DNA from: Sulfurospirillaceae bacterium | GTDB taxonomy: Bacteria; Campylobacterota; Campylobacteria; Campylobacterales; Sulfurospirillaceae | Length of the DNA: 63,629 nucleotides | Direction of reading: 5' to 3' | Assembly (NCBI GenBank): GCA_028692875.1 | Contig: JAQUWL010000011.1 | Location: 1 to 63,629, forward strand | In this document: positions 19,329 through 28,650 of the stretch, piece by piece | Layout: every line of letters begins with the position of its first letter | How positions within the stretch are numbered: the first letter of the stretch is position 1 | Made by a program: the position numbers and the translations under genes | Notes under the pieces: generated by a model | Told to the model about the DNA's origin: nothing | Seen by the model: the letters and a program-made list of their open reading frames with translations, nothing else | Databases searched by the model: none

Positions 19329-20801
19329 ATGAATGGATATTTTAATGAAGGTACTGAATTTAGGGCTATATTCGAAGAAGCGGCTATTGGCATAGCAAAA
19401 ACATCTCTTGATGGCTACTTTTTAGAGGTCAATAACGCATTTTGCTCCATGTTTGGCTACACTCATGTTGAGATGATAGGACTTTCCATAAGGGAGATAT
19501 CCCACTCTCAAGAGATAGAATCCGACCGAAAAATTTTGCAAGAGCTTATTGAGGGAACAAAAACACAAGCCTCTGTAGAAAAAAGATGTATCCATAAAAA
19601 TGGCAATATCGTCTGGACAAATATCTATGTTTCTCTTGTAAAAGACGTCGATAAAAATCCACTTTATTTTATCTCTGCAAATATAAACATAACCGAAAAA
19701 AAACTTGTCCAACAGCAAAACGAAATGCTCAAAAATCAATTTATAAATTTTTTGGAACAGACAACAGACTTTATCTACTTTAAAGATATAAATAGTCGCA
19801 TTCTCTTTTGTTCTCAAAATATGGCAAACATCACGGGTCACGCTAGATGGCAAGATATGATAGGCAAACATGATTTTGAAATATTCCCACCAGATACGGC
19901 AAAAATCTACTACGAAGAGGAGTTTCCTGTCTTTAAGGGCGTTCCACTTCTTAATAAAATCGACCCTTATTATGATGAAAAAGGTGAAAAAAGGTGGGTT
20001 CTAACCAACAAATGGCCACTTAAAGATAAGAACAACGATATCGTAGGTATTTTTGGCATAAGCAGAGATATAACGGAACAGAAAAATGCACAAGAACAGC
20101 TTACCCACCAGCAATCAAAAATGGCATCAATGGGTGAAATGATGAGTATGATAACCCATCAATGGAGACAGCCAATATCCATTGTATCTATGATTGCAAA
20201 TTCGATAATGGCGGATGTTGAGCTTGAAGAGCAAATAAAACCAGAAGCTCTTCTAGAGTCAATGTCAAAGATAAATCTTCAGGTACAGTATCTTTCTGAA
20301 ACGATAAACGACTTTAGAAACTTCTTTAAGCCAGACAATGAAAAACAGATAGAGGACATAAAAGAGGTCGTTGCAAAAACGATTGATATTATCAAAAAAA
20401 GTCTTGATGAAAACCGTATATCAGTAGAGATACAAACGCCACATATCGAGGCAAAAATATTTAAAAATGAGCTGATTCAAGTTCTTATAAATATCATAAT
20501 AAACGCAAAAGACGCTATCGTTGCCTCTTCTGGAAAAAATGGAACAATATCCATAAAAGCCTCACAAATCGAAAATCTTATACATATATCCATCGAAGAT
20601 AATGGCGGTGGCATACCTGAAGAGTTTTTGGAAAAGATAGGCAATCCAAACATTACCACAAAAGAGTCAAGCGGAACAGGGATAGGTCTTTACATGTCAA
20701 GACTGATTCTAAAAAACCATTTTAACGGAGATATATCTTGGAAAAACACAGGAAATGGAGCTATATTTACCGCAACATTCCCTGCAAATCTGCAAAACTA
20801 G
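19329..20801 (+). CDS. Cytosolic sensor histidine kinase with two PAS domains
   Basis: 490 residues without membrane segments. PAS domain 1 at ~10-125 (FRAIFEEAAIGIAKTSLDGYFLEVN, closing NINITEKK) and PAS domain 2 at ~140-255 (closing GISRDITEQK) precede a linker coiled coil. The phospho-acceptor box MSMITHQWRQPIS sits at ~271-283. An ATPase domain has N box IINAKDA, G1 DNGGGIP and G2 GTGIGLYM. The HQWRQP-type box is common in Campylobacterota kinases. No response regulator is next to it, so its partner must be elsewhere. Signal could be redox, oxygen or a small molecule; no heme or flavin motif is obvious. Confidence 0.92.
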   Translation: MNGYFNEGTEFRAIFEEAAIGIAKTSLDGYFLEVNNAFCSMFGYTHVEMIGLSIREISHSQEIESDRKILQELIEGTKTQASVEKRCIHKNGNIVWTNIYVSLVKDVDKNPLYFISANINITEKKLVQQQNEMLKNQFINFLEQTTDFIYFKDINSRILFCSQNMANITGHARWQDMIGKHDFEIFPPDTAKIYYEEEFPVFKGVPLLNKIDPYYDEKGEKRWVLTNKWPLKDKNNDIVGIFGISRDITEQKNAQEQLTHQQSKMASMGEMMSMITHQWRQPISIVSMIANSIMADVELEEQIKPEALLESMSKINLQVQYLSETINDFRNFFKPDNEKQIEDIKEVVAKTIDIIKKSLDENRISVEIQTPHIEAKIFKNELIQVLINIIINAKDAIVASSGKNGTISIKASQIENLIHISIEDNGGGIPEEFLEKIGNPNITTKESSGTGIGLYMSRLILKNHFNGDISWKNTGNGAIFTATFPANLQN

Positions 20802-22090
20802 TGGGATATCCTCTCTAAGACAGAAGATTCGTGTGCACCCAAACCCTCGGCTCGAGCAAGCATGGCACATGCTGGACCAATCTCTTTAATTCCCTTTTCG
20901 CTCATACTTATAATGGAAGATTTTTTCAAGAAATTGTCCACGCCCAAAGGCGAATAAAATCTTGCCGTTCCACCTGTTGGAAGCGTATGATTTGGCCCTG
21001 CTATATAATCACCTATGGGCTCAGGCGTATATCTTCCCATAAAAATAGCACCTGCATGCTTGATGGACGGCAATAGATCAAAAGGGTGCGTTGTCATTAC
21101 CTCAAGATGTTCTGGAGCAATTTGGTTCATCAGCATAACCGCCTCATCCATATCTTTTGTCACAATAATTGCCGCCCTATCTCTAACAGAAACTTCGGCT
21201 ATTGCTTTACGATTGAGAGTTTCAAGCCATTGAAATATCTTCTCTCTAGTTTGAAGTGCTACATTTCGACAAGGTGTTATCAAGATTGAGCTTGCCATCT
21301 CATCGTGTTCGGCTTGACTTAGCATATCAATCGCCAAATAATTTGGATCTGCACTGATATCCGCCAAAATACCGATTTCACTAGGACCGGCTATCATATC
21401 GATATTGACCTCGCCAAAAACCATCTTTTTTGCAGTAGCTACGAAGATATTTCCAGGTCCTGTAACCACATCAACTTTTGGAATACTTTGCGTTCCAAAT
21501 GCCATAGCACCTATCGCACTTGCGCCTCCAACTTTATATGCCTTTTTAATACCACAAAGATGCATTGCCGCCAACAAAAGATGATTAAGTTTATTGTGCG
21601 GAGCAGGCGTACAGACAATAATCTCCTCAACGCCCGCCACAATAGCTGGTATTGCGTTCATCAAAAGAGAGCTTGGATAAGCTGCCTTTCCACCGGGAAT
21701 ATAAAGCCCTGCCCTATCTACCGGAGTAACTTTTTGACCTAAAACATTGCCATTTTTCTCAAAATCAAGCCACGATTTTGGCAATAACTTCTCATGATAT
21801 GCTCTAATACGTTCATATGCCAACTGCAAAGATTCTTTTAGTGGCACACTCAATCCATCATAGGCAAAACGCATATCATTTAAGGAAATGCTAAGTTCTT
21901 CGATTTTTGAAGGTTCCCATTGATCAAATTTTGCCACATGCTTCATCAGTGCCACATCACCTTCGATTTTAATCTCAAAAATGATATCGGCAACGGCTTT
22001 GGATACGTTGTCCATATCCATATGTCCTCTTTTAAGCAATATGTCAAATTTTTTTCTAAAATCAATCTCGCCAGTATCTAAAAACTGCAT
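20798..22090 (-). CDS. hisD: Histidinol dehydrogenase
   Basis: Last two oxidations of histidine synthesis, histidinol to histidine, using NAD+ and zinc. 430 residues, the normal size. Family blocks visible: PGGKAAYPSSLLMNAIPA, VDVVTGPGNIFVATAKK, DMIAGPSEI (zinc and substrate region), AEHDEMASS, and QIAPEHLEVM with the catalytic Glu-His. It converges on the kinase gene with a 4-base overlap (20798-20801). No other his gene is nearby; fba lies upstream with a 35-base gap. Confidence 0.96.
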   Translation of the reverse strand: MQFLDTGEIDFRKKFDILLKRGHMDMDNVSKAVADIIFEIKIEGDVALMKHVAKFDQWEPSKIEELSISLNDMRFAYDGLSVPLKESLQLAYERIRAYHEKLLPKSWLDFEKNGNVLGQKVTPVDRAGLYIPGGKAAYPSSLLMNAIPAIVAGVEEIIVCTPAPHNKLNHLLLAAMHLCGIKKAYKVGGASAIGAMAFGTQSIPKVDVVTGPGNIFVATAKKMVFGEVNIDMIAGPSEIGILADISADPNYLAIDMLSQAEHDEMASSILITPCRNVALQTREKIFQWLETLNRKAIAEVSVRDRAAIIVTKDMDEAVMLMNQIAPEHLEVMTTHPFDLLPSIKHAGAIFMGRYTPEPIGDYIAGPNHTLPTGGTARFYSPLGVDNFLKKSSIISMSEKGIKEIGPACAMLARAEGLGAHESSVLERISH

Positions 22091-22125
22091 AATCTTCCTT
22101 GTTTGTATCTCTTAAATATATTTGG

Positions 22126-23199
22126 CTAACTTCTGTTGATACAGTTCAAATCTTCAAAAGCTCTTTGTAGTCTTGCTACAACACTTTGCTCTCCAGCTCT
22201 TAGCCATTTTCTTGGGTCATAATACTTCTTGTTTGGCTTATCTTCGCCCTCTGGATTTCCAATTTGACCTTGAAGATAAGGTTGATATTTTTCAACATAT
22301 CCCTTTACGCCATCCCAAAAAGCCCATTGAGTATCTGTATCAATATTCATCTTGACAACACCATAGCTCACAGCCTCTGCGATATCTGCCAACTCCGAAC
22401 CGCTTCCGCCGTGAAATACAAAACTAACAGGATTTTTAGAAGTAGCGTATTTTTGTTCGATGTATTTTTGGGAGTTATCTAAAATCTTTGGCGTAAGATG
22501 CACATTTCCAGGCTTATAGACTCCATGAACATTGCCAAAAGAGGCGGCAATAGTAAATCTATCACTAATAGCACTCAATCTCTCGTAAGCATACGCTACA
22601 TCTTGTGGTTGCGTATAGAGTGCTGAGTTATCCATATGCGTATTGTCCACGCCATCTTCCTCGCCACCAGTACAGCCTAGCTCTATCTCAAGCGTCATAC
22701 CAATCTTACTCATACGCTTTAGATAAGTCTCACATGTAGAGATATTTTGCTCCAAAGGCTCTTCTGACAAGTCCAACATGTGAGAGCTATAAAGAGGTTT
22801 TCCCATTTTTTTAAAATACTCTTCACCAGCATCTAGCAATGCATCAATCCATGGCAAAAGTTTTCGTGCGGCATGGTCAGTATGCAAAATCACAGCAACA
22901 CCGTAAGCTTCAGCCAAAGTGTGTACATGTAAGGCTCCACTAATAGCCCCCAAAACACCTGCTTGAGCACCTGCGCCCTTGCCTGCGTAAAATTCTGCAC
23001 CACCATTTGAGAATTGTACCACTATCGGAGAATTCGCCACCTTTGCTGATTCTAAAACAGCGTTAATGGAATCCGTACCAACGACATTGACTGCAGGCAA
23101 GGCAAAATGATTTGCCTTCGCTACTTCAAAAATCTTCTGTACATCATCGCCTGTAACTACGCCCGGTTTTACAAAATCAAAAATCTTAGCATTGACCAT
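22126..23199 (-). CDS. fba: Class II fructose-bisphosphate aldolase
   Basis: Reversible cleavage of fructose-1,6-bisphosphate into GAP and DHAP; in this group mainly used for gluconeogenesis. 357 residues. Zinc and substrate residues seen in VILHTDHAA, the Glu-rich GGEEDGVDN, FGNVHGVYKPGN, FVFHGGSGSE and VKMNIDTDTQ. Stands directly downstream of the peb4-like gene (11 bases between), the same pairing I recall from C. jejuni (Cj0596-Cj0597). Start ATG 23199. Confidence 0.96.
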   Translation of the reverse strand: MVNAKIFDFVKPGVVTGDDVQKIFEVAKANHFALPAVNVVGTDSINAVLESAKVANSPIVVQFSNGGAEFYAGKGAGAQAGVLGAISGALHVHTLAEAYGVAVILHTDHAARKLLPWIDALLDAGEEYFKKMGKPLYSSHMLDLSEEPLEQNISTCETYLKRMSKIGMTLEIELGCTGGEEDGVDNTHMDNSALYTQPQDVAYAYERLSAISDRFTIAASFGNVHGVYKPGNVHLTPKILDNSQKYIEQKYATSKNPVSFVFHGGSGSELADIAEAVSYGVVKMNIDTDTQWAFWDGVKGYVEKYQPYLQGQIGNPEGEDKPNKKYYDPRKWLRAGEQSVVARLQRAFEDLNCINRS

Positions 23200-23210
23200 G
23201 ACACAGACCT

Positions 23211-24023
23211 CTATTTAAGTTTAATTTTTGCACCTTTTCTAAGTGCTTCTGCTTTATTAGAGACATGAACACGAAATTTTTCCATTTTTAAATTGTTTTC
23301 AATTTGTGCTTTTACTACATCAAAACCAACTTTTTCGCCATCTTTTTTATCTTCAACCAAAATAATATGGTAGCCATATTGTGTTTGAACAGGAGTTTTT
23401 GTGTACTCTTTACCCTTAAGCGCAAATGCTGCATCACTAAAAGGTTTTACCATCTGCTCTGCTGCAAACCAACCCAAATCACCACCATTTTTTCCACTTG
23501 GTCCTGTTGATTTTGTAGTTGCAAACTCTGTAAATTTCTCCACAAGCTTATCGCCACTAAAAGCTGCTAACTCTTTAATAACATCTTTGGCTTCTTGTTC
23601 TGTTTTTAGCAAAATATGTCTTGCTTTTACAGTAGCAGGTTGAACAAATTTATCTGCATTTTTCTCATAAAACTCTTTAACTTCTTTCTCGTCAGCTTTC
23701 ATACTCTCAAAAACTTTTTTCATCCATACTTCTAGCGCCAAATCTTTTTTGATTTTTTTCAAAGCCTCTTGATAATCTTTGTCTTTATCAATCCCGCCCT
23801 TTATAGCCTCAGCTGTCAAAAGCTTTCTCTCTATGGCTTGCTCCAATACTTTTTGCTTAACATCTGCTGGTAAAGCGTCATATTTTGCACCGGGCATTGA
23901 GCGAAGAAGCATTTGGATATCTTCATCTGCCACATCCTCGCCATTAACATTTGCATAAATTGCCGCATTTAAACTCACGCCACATACCAAAGCAGCTAAA
24001 CTGCTCATAAAAATCTTTTTCAC
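23211..24023 (-). CDS. Periplasmic SurA/PEB4-like peptidyl-prolyl isomerase
   Basis: Periplasmic chaperone and prolyl isomerase for outer-membrane proteins (PEB4/CBF2 in Campylobacter). Signal peptide ~1-21 (ending SLNAA), N-terminal helical chaperone part at ~25-130, parvulin domain at ~130-235 (KARHILLKTEQEA, GGDLGWFAAEQMVKPF, VQTQYGYHIILVED), C-terminal helix. 270 residues, matching PEB4. First gene before fba; the upstream nth gene is divergent. I leave the symbol blank because peb4 is used mainly in Campylobacter. Confidence 0.9.
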   Translation of the reverse strand: MKKIFMSSLAALVCGVSLNAAIYANVNGEDVADEDIQMLLRSMPGAKYDALPADVKQKVLEQAIERKLLTAEAIKGGIDKDKDYQEALKKIKKDLALEVWMKKVFESMKADEKEVKEFYEKNADKFVQPATVKARHILLKTEQEAKDVIKELAAFSGDKLVEKFTEFATTKSTGPSGKNGGDLGWFAAEQMVKPFSDAAFALKGKEYTKTPVQTQYGYHIILVEDKKDGEKVGFDVVKAQIENNLKMEKFRVHVSNKAEALRKGAKIKLK

Positions 24024-24198
24024 TACTATCCTTTTTTGTTATTTGTATCCACCTTGATGCAAAAACACCAAAACAGACTCTATTTTGCGAATTTTACCGA
24101 CTATTCATTTAAAACCATATTATGCCCTCCAAAGGATAATAAATAGTGAACAAAGTGCTTTTGGATATAATTTTAGAGATTTTGACTGGGATAAAAAA

Positions 24199-24849
24199 AT
24201 GATTAAAAATGCTACATGTAAAGAGATACAAGAGATTAAAAAATCCCTAATTGCTCACTACAAAGGAGCAACTACGGAGTTGCGGTACAAAAACCTTTAT
24301 GAGCTTTTAGTATGTGTTATCCTCTCAGCTCAATGCACCGACAAACGAGTAAACATCATCACTCCCTCTTTTTTCAAAAGATATCCAGATGTAGTATCTC
24401 TAAGTCAAGCGGAACTTCAAGATATCAAGGAAGAGATTAAATCATGCTCTTTTTTCAACAATAAAGCCACTCATCTTCTAGCTATGGCACAATCTGTGGT
24501 AAACAATTTTAACGCAGAAATTCCTCTGGATGAGAAAAAACTTTTGACGCTTAAGGGAGTTGGGCAAAAAACAGCTCACGTGGTACTCATCGAATATGCT
24601 CAAAAAAATCTTATGGCAGTTGATACACACGTTTTTAGAGTTTCTCATAGACTTGGACTTTCTCGTGCAAAAACCGCTATTGAAACCGAAAAAGATCTTA
24701 GTAAAAAATTTAAAACCTCGCTACACGAACTTCATCAAGCAATGGTTCTTTTTGGGCGATATATTTGCAAGTCTAAAAATCCAAAATGCGATAACGACTG
24801 TTTTTTAACATCTTTTTGCAAAACAAAACAGACATTCAAAGCGACCTAA
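24199..24849 (+). CDS. nth: Endonuclease III
   Basis: DNA glycosylase/AP lyase that removes oxidised pyrimidines. From ATG 24199 it has ~216 residues, the normal size; the frame is open from 24085 but the extra part has no family match. Helix-hairpin-helix with catalytic lysine LKGVGQKTAH and catalytic Asp in AVDTHVFRV are present. The C-terminal iron-sulfur cysteines follow the spacing C-x6-C-x3-C-x5-C, one residue more than the usual x2 in the middle. Divergent from peb4, as in C. jejuni (Cj0595c next to peb4). Confidence 0.92.
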   Translation: MIKNATCKEIQEIKKSLIAHYKGATTELRYKNLYELLVCVILSAQCTDKRVNIITPSFFKRYPDVVSLSQAELQDIKEEIKSCSFFNNKATHLLAMAQSVVNNFNAEIPLDEKKLLTLKGVGQKTAHVVLIEYAQKNLMAVDTHVFRVSHRLGLSRAKTAIETEKDLSKKFKTSLHELHQAMVLFGRYICKSKNPKCDNDCFLTSFCKTKQTFKAT

Positions 24850-24938
24850 AAACCGTATGTAGTTTAATAAAAATTAATAATGTTTAATGTAATTAAATGT
24901 TTTAGACAAAATAGCACAATTTTGGCACTAATTTGCGA

Positions 24939-25015
24939 TATAATTTTTGCAGGAAGAGGGTCTTAACTTTATCCACAATCCATAATCCGCTACCTCTTCC
25001 TCCCCCATCTTGCTT
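24939..25015 (+). ncRNA. Possible small C/U-rich RNA with its own promoter (candidate)
   Basis: A perfect -10 box TATAAT lies at 24939-24944 in the gap between convergent genes nth and the thioredoxin-like gene. A transcript starting near 24951 would begin AGGAAGAGG and contain the complementary CCTCTTCCT at 24993-25001 (9-bp stem, 33-base loop). A CCCCC run and then a TTTTT tract at 25013-25017 follow. No ORF explains it. No -35 box is seen, which is common in this phylum. Not matched to any known RNA family by eye; could be a chance arrangement. Confidence 0.25.
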
Positions 25016-25016
25016 T

Positions 25017-25583
25017 TTATCCTGTAACGGTATCTATCCATTTAATGGAGCAGCCCATCGAAGGGTGTTGTATTTTCGGAGGCTCTTGTTTTCCAAAAAG
25101 CAACATTATCGCCTCTCTTAGCTCTTCATTGTTGACATTTTTTTCATCCCTCCAGTTATCATCTATTCGTCCATGATAATAGAGTTTCCCATCAGCATCA
25201 AACAAAAACAGATCGGGCGTACATGTAGCCTTAAGCGACCTAACAACCTCTTGTTCGCTATCTATAAGATAAGGAAAACCTAAGCCTAGCTCTTTTATCT
25301 TGTCTAGCATATGAGCAGGAGAATCTTCTGGATAGTTTGGGTGGATATTTGGGTTAATGGCAACCGTGTTAACGTCAACTTTTTTTGCAAAAACACTCAA
25401 TTTTTCCAATCTTTTCCATATCGCATTAGCATAAGGGCAGTGATTGCACATTACTGCCACAATCAGACCATTTTTACCCATCAAAGAGGAGCTATCAAAC
25501 ACTTCCCCTAGCGGGTTCTCCAAACTAAAACATTCTAATTTATCGCCAAGCTCAATATCTTTTGAGTATACAAGTGCCATCAT
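25017..25583 (-). CDS. Thioredoxin-fold protein of the AhpC/TSA-like redoxin family
   Basis: 188-residue cytosolic thioredoxin-fold protein. The N-terminal part resembles peroxiredoxins (LGDKLECFSLENPLGEVFDSSSL). The active site is CNHCPY (~46-51), a CxxC followed by PY as in the family often named thioredoxin-family protein next to bacterioferritin-comigratory proteins. Cis-Pro region TCTPDLFLFD at ~117-126. No signal peptide, so it acts in the cytoplasm, perhaps as a thiol peroxidase or disulfide reductase. Its start is directly after the pepD stop (1 base apart), so the two are likely one transcript. Confidence 0.82.
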   Translation of the reverse strand: MMALVYSKDIELGDKLECFSLENPLGEVFDSSSLMGKNGLIVAVMCNHCPYANAIWKRLEKLSVFAKKVDVNTVAINPNIHPNYPEDSPAHMLDKIKELGLGFPYLIDSEQEVVRSLKATCTPDLFLFDADGKLYYHGRIDDNWRDEKNVNNEELREAIMLLFGKQEPPKIQHPSMGCSIKWIDTVTG

Positions 25584-26864
25584 TTATCCTTTTATTATTT
25601 CTCTAACAATTCTTGCCATCTTGACAACCGAAGCCATATCGCACTCCTCTCTTAAAGAGTGAGGAAATCGTATAGTCGGTCCCATAGAAACTGCTTCAAT
25701 TTTTTTATTTTGAGCATCAATAAGAGCACCGCACTCAAGCCCTGCATGTATAGCCTTAAATGTACACTCTGGATATACAGTCTCAACGATACTCTTAACA
25801 TAATTTGCAAAGTCTCCAATAAAAGGCTTCCAAGGCTTATGCTTTGCCTCGCTTTCAACTAAAAAGCTTAAGACTTCAAAAAATACCCTAGTCTCTTTTT
25901 CAAGACCATCCAAACTCTTCTCCTCCATTGCTCTAGCCATACACTCAATTGTTAAAAAACCATCTTTACAACCAACAATGCCGATATTTATGCTTTTTGA
26001 AGGGATTAACAAATCCTTATCGTAACTCCTAACTCCTTGCGCAAACGCAGACAAAGAGCGTATCAACAGTCCACCGTTTTGGATATAAACATCACTTTTA
26101 AAGTCTAAAACCTCTTCTATTAAAATTCTAGAGTCTTGCACTTTTGGCATCTTTTCTGAAGCAACTATCGTAAAGGCATTTTGAGCAATAGAATTTCTTC
26201 TCTCTCCCCCTTCAATATGGATAATTTTCACATCATGCAATAAAAGCTCATTTGCCAAAACTTTGATAGCAGAAGGTATATGCTTGTCAATATCTATGCC
26301 AGAATGTCCGCCTTTGAGTGGTTTTGTACTTATTTTAAATAATTTAGCTTTACTATCCAAAGGAGCATATAAAATTGGCATTTTTGCGAGGATATCGATA
26401 GAGCCAGCACAACCTACATAGATTTCACCCTCCTCTTCTGCATCAAGATTTAACAGATTTGGGGATTTTATTTGCATTTTAAGATTCATAGCACCAACAA
26501 GTCCGACCTCTTCATCGGAAGTAAAAAGACATTCCAAATCCTTGCTGTTGTCCATACAATCAAGCATAATAGCCATTCCCATACCATTGTCGGCACCCAA
26601 AGTTGAATTTTTTGCTCTTATTGTCCCACTATTTTCAACAATCTCTATATTTGGAGCATCTCCTATGCACACCATATCATAATGTGCTTGCAGACAAACC
26701 TTGGGCTCACCTTTTACACACAAAACATTTTTAAAGCTGTCTGTAAAAACTTCAAAACCTTTTGACTTAGCGTGCTCAACGATGTATTCAAACATCAAAG
26801 AAGCATTGTGGCTACACCTAGGAATACTAGAAATTTTCTTGAAATAGTCATATATTTTATTCAC
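25584..26864 (-). CDS. pepD: Cytosol non-specific (Xaa-His) dipeptidase
   Basis: M20-family metallopeptidase that cleaves dipeptides. 426 residues, a little shorter than E. coli PepD (485). Metal and catalytic residues: HYDMV (H and D) at ~78, TLGADNGMG with bridging Asp at ~111, TSDEEVGLVGA (catalytic Glu and ligand) at ~140, and a final His in RFPHS. The lid domain between is present (KGGHSGIDI). The RKxxGSTxxK-like peptides seen in larger forms are missing, in line with the shorter length. Runs into the redoxin gene. Confidence 0.9.
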   Translation of the reverse strand: MNKIYDYFKKISSIPRCSHNASLMFEYIVEHAKSKGFEVFTDSFKNVLCVKGEPKVCLQAHYDMVCIGDAPNIEIVENSGTIRAKNSTLGADNGMGMAIMLDCMDNSKDLECLFTSDEEVGLVGAMNLKMQIKSPNLLNLDAEEEGEIYVGCAGSIDILAKMPILYAPLDSKAKLFKISTKPLKGGHSGIDIDKHIPSAIKVLANELLLHDVKIIHIEGGERRNSIAQNAFTIVASEKMPKVQDSRILIEEVLDFKSDVYIQNGGLLIRSLSAFAQGVRSYDKDLLIPSKSINIGIVGCKDGFLTIECMARAMEEKSLDGLEKETRVFFEVLSFLVESEAKHKPWKPFIGDFANYVKSIVETVYPECTFKAIHAGLECGALIDAQNKKIEAVSMGPTIRFPHSLREECDMASVVKMARIVREIIKG

Positions 26865-26931
26865 ACAAATCCCCTATAAAACATCAAAAATCTTATACCA
26901 TTTTAACAAATGAAATGCTAATATTGTCCTC

Positions 26932-27165
26932 ATGAAAACAATATTAAAAAATTTCCTGCTCGTTATTTTACCCATTATTTTCAGCGGTTGCTTTTATGTT
27001 AATGACAGAGGAGTATCGGATCGCTACTACAATGGATGCAAAGAGTACTATGACTCACTAGGCAACTACCATAAAGATTGCGATGAAAATATTGTCGAAT
27101 TCAAAGAAATCCCAAAAAGCATAGAAAGAAGTGTAAATAAAGCCACTAAATCATTTACGGAATAA
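26932..27165 (+). CDS. Small lipoprotein of unknown function
   Basis: 77 residues: lipoprotein signal peptide with positively charged start, hydrophobic core and lipobox IFSGC (Cys ~20). The mature part of ~57 residues is rich in Y, D and K with two more cysteines (NGCKEYY, KDCDEN) that could pair. It stops one base before the cmoB start, so they are probably co-transcribed. I recall a small lipoprotein next to cmoB in C. jejuni too (Cj0978), but in the other orientation. No function known. Confidence 0.75.
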   Translation: MKTILKNFLLVILPIIFSGCFYVNDRGVSDRYYNGCKEYYDSLGNYHKDCDENIVEFKEIPKSIERSVNKATKSFTE

Positions 27166-27166
27166 A

Positions 27167-28066
27167 ATGTATCTTGATGACATAAGACAAGAGAGACTCA
27201 AATGGCTACTTTGGAAGGACATCAGGCCTCTTAGAGAACTGCTTTTGCAACTCCCCGACCTAAAACACACACAATGCGATTTTGGCGATACTATTAAACT
27301 TTTTGACCAAGATATAACAGAAAAACAAAAAGAGTTTATCTTTCATATCGCAAAAGAGTTAAAACCTTGGCGAAAAGGACCTTTTGAGGTATTTGGAACA
27401 TTTATAGATACGGAGTGGCGAAGTTTTATAAAATACAATCTTCTGGAGCCGTATTTCAGCCTTGAGGGTAAAAAAGTTGCCGATATTGGTTGCAACAATG
27501 GATATTATCTATTTAGAATGCTATCTCAAAAACCAAAAAAACTGGTCGGATTTGACCCATCCGCACTATACAAAACCCAATTTGACTTTATAAACCATTT
27601 TCTAAAAACAGATATTTTATATGAAATGTTAGGTGTTGAGCATCTCCCTTTTTATGAAGAAAAGTTTGATGTTATATTTTGCCTAGGCGTCTTGTATCAC
27701 AGAAGTGACCCTGTAAATACTCTAAAAAACCTACATGTAGGACTGGAAAAAGATGGGGAGCTGATACTTGATACCTTTATGATAGATGGCCACGAATCCA
27801 TAGCATTGTGCCCAAATAAAACCTACTCCAAAATTCCGAATGTCTATTTTGTTCCGACGATTAAAGCACTTGAGGGATGGTTTGAGAGGGCAAAATTTAG
27901 AGATTTTGAAATTTTAGAGATTAAAAAAACCGATGCAAATGAACAGCGAAAAACCGACTGGATACATGGAGAGAGTCTTGAAAACTTTTTAGATTCAAAA
28001 AATCCAAACCTTACCATCGAAGGCTATCCTGCACCAAAAAGAGTTTACGTTAAAGCAAAACGGTAA
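27167..28066 (+). CDS. cmoB: tRNA U34 carboxymethyltransferase
   Basis: Transfers the carboxymethyl group of carboxy-SAM to 5-hydroxyuridine 34 in tRNA; its substrate is made by CmoA, also in this window at 48.2 kb. 299 residues. SAM-fold motif [15 protein letters not shown] at ~104, then [20 protein letters not shown] and [13 protein letters not shown]-terminal [14 protein letters not shown] matches the family. Sits between the small lipoprotein and the hotdog gene, the order seen in C. jejuni and H. pylori. Confidence 0.94.
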   Translation: MYLDDIRQERLKWLLWKDIRPLRELLLQLPDLKHTQCDFGDTIKLFDQDITEKQKEFIFHIAKELKPWRKGPFEVFGTFIDTEWRSFIKYNLLEPYFSLEGKKVADIGCNNGYYLFRMLSQKPKKLVGFDPSALYKTQFDFINHFLKTDILYEMLGVEHLPFYEEKFDVIFCLGVLYHRSDPVNTLKNLHVGLEKDGELILDTFMIDGHESIALCPNKTYSKIPNVYFVPTIKALEGWFERAKFRDFEILEIKKTDANEQRKTDWIHGESLENFLDSKNPNLTIEGYPAPKRVYVKAKR

Positions 28067-28108
28067 TTTGACCGATTTTGTGTTAAAGAAGTAAAGCAAG
28101 GATGCTAC

Positions 28109-28642
28109 ATGGCGAAAAACCCCATAAAACTAGCTGAAGACGAGATTGAAAAACTCAACGATTTTGATGTAGATTTTGAAGATGATACTTTAGAAGAAGG
28201 TGAAGAGGGATACGAAATTCACGACCTTTCGCTTTCTGAAAATCTCAATACACACAATAAAACAAAAAGCAATTTGTGCGGAAACATCCTAAGACTAGAG
28301 AGTGGTTTTTCAAAAGTCTCTTTACAAACCATTCCAGATATGGCAGTTGACGAATTTGGATTAGTACATAGCGGTTTTATATTTGGTTCAGCAGAGTTTG
28401 CGGCAGTATCAGCGGTCAATGAAGAAAATGTCGTAGTAATAGGCTCAAGAGTAAAGTTTTTTGCTCCTGCAAAAGTAGGGGATTTGGTAGAGTTTGAAGC
28501 TAAAGCCAAATTTGAAGACTCACGAAAAAGAGAGATAAAAGTCATAGGAAAAATAAATGAGATAAAAGTTTTTGAGGGTGTTTTTCAGGCGGTTGTTTTG
28601 GAAAATCATATACTCAAAACAAGACTGAAAGACTTAGCCTAA
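28109..28642 (+). CDS. Hotdog-fold protein of the Cj0977/HP0420 family
   Basis: 177 residues: an acidic ~55-residue N-terminal extension (IDE-rich, NDFDVDFEDDTLEEGEEG) followed by a hotdog/thioesterase-type domain with VDEFGLVHSGFIFGSAEFAAVSAVN and RVKFFAPAKVGDLVEFEAKA. In thioesterases the HGG region carries an acidic catalytic residue further on; here the position after GSAEF holds Glu, so activity is possible. The C. jejuni homologue is known as a virulence-related acyl-CoA-binding-type protein, as I recall. Follows cmoB by 42 bases. Confidence 0.8.
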   Translation: MAKNPIKLAEDEIEKLNDFDVDFEDDTLEEGEEGYEIHDLSLSENLNTHNKTKSNLCGNILRLESGFSKVSLQTIPDMAVDEFGLVHSGFIFGSAEFAAVSAVNEENVVVIGSRVKFFAPAKVGDLVEFEAKAKFEDSRKREIKVIGKINEIKVFEGVFQAVVLENHILKTRLKDLA

Positions 28643-28650
28643 AGATAGTT

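Noticed and set aside
24922-24936. Sigma-54-like TTGGCAC...TTGC before the candidate small RNA
   Set aside because: The GG-to-GC distance is one base short of the fixed spacing sigma-54 needs, and TATAAT next to it explains the site better.
24951-25017. Could the nth-downstream element be SRP RNA or 6S RNA?
   Set aside because: The GGAAG piece is there, but the conserved SRP loop surroundings and the large open bubble of 6S RNA are not.
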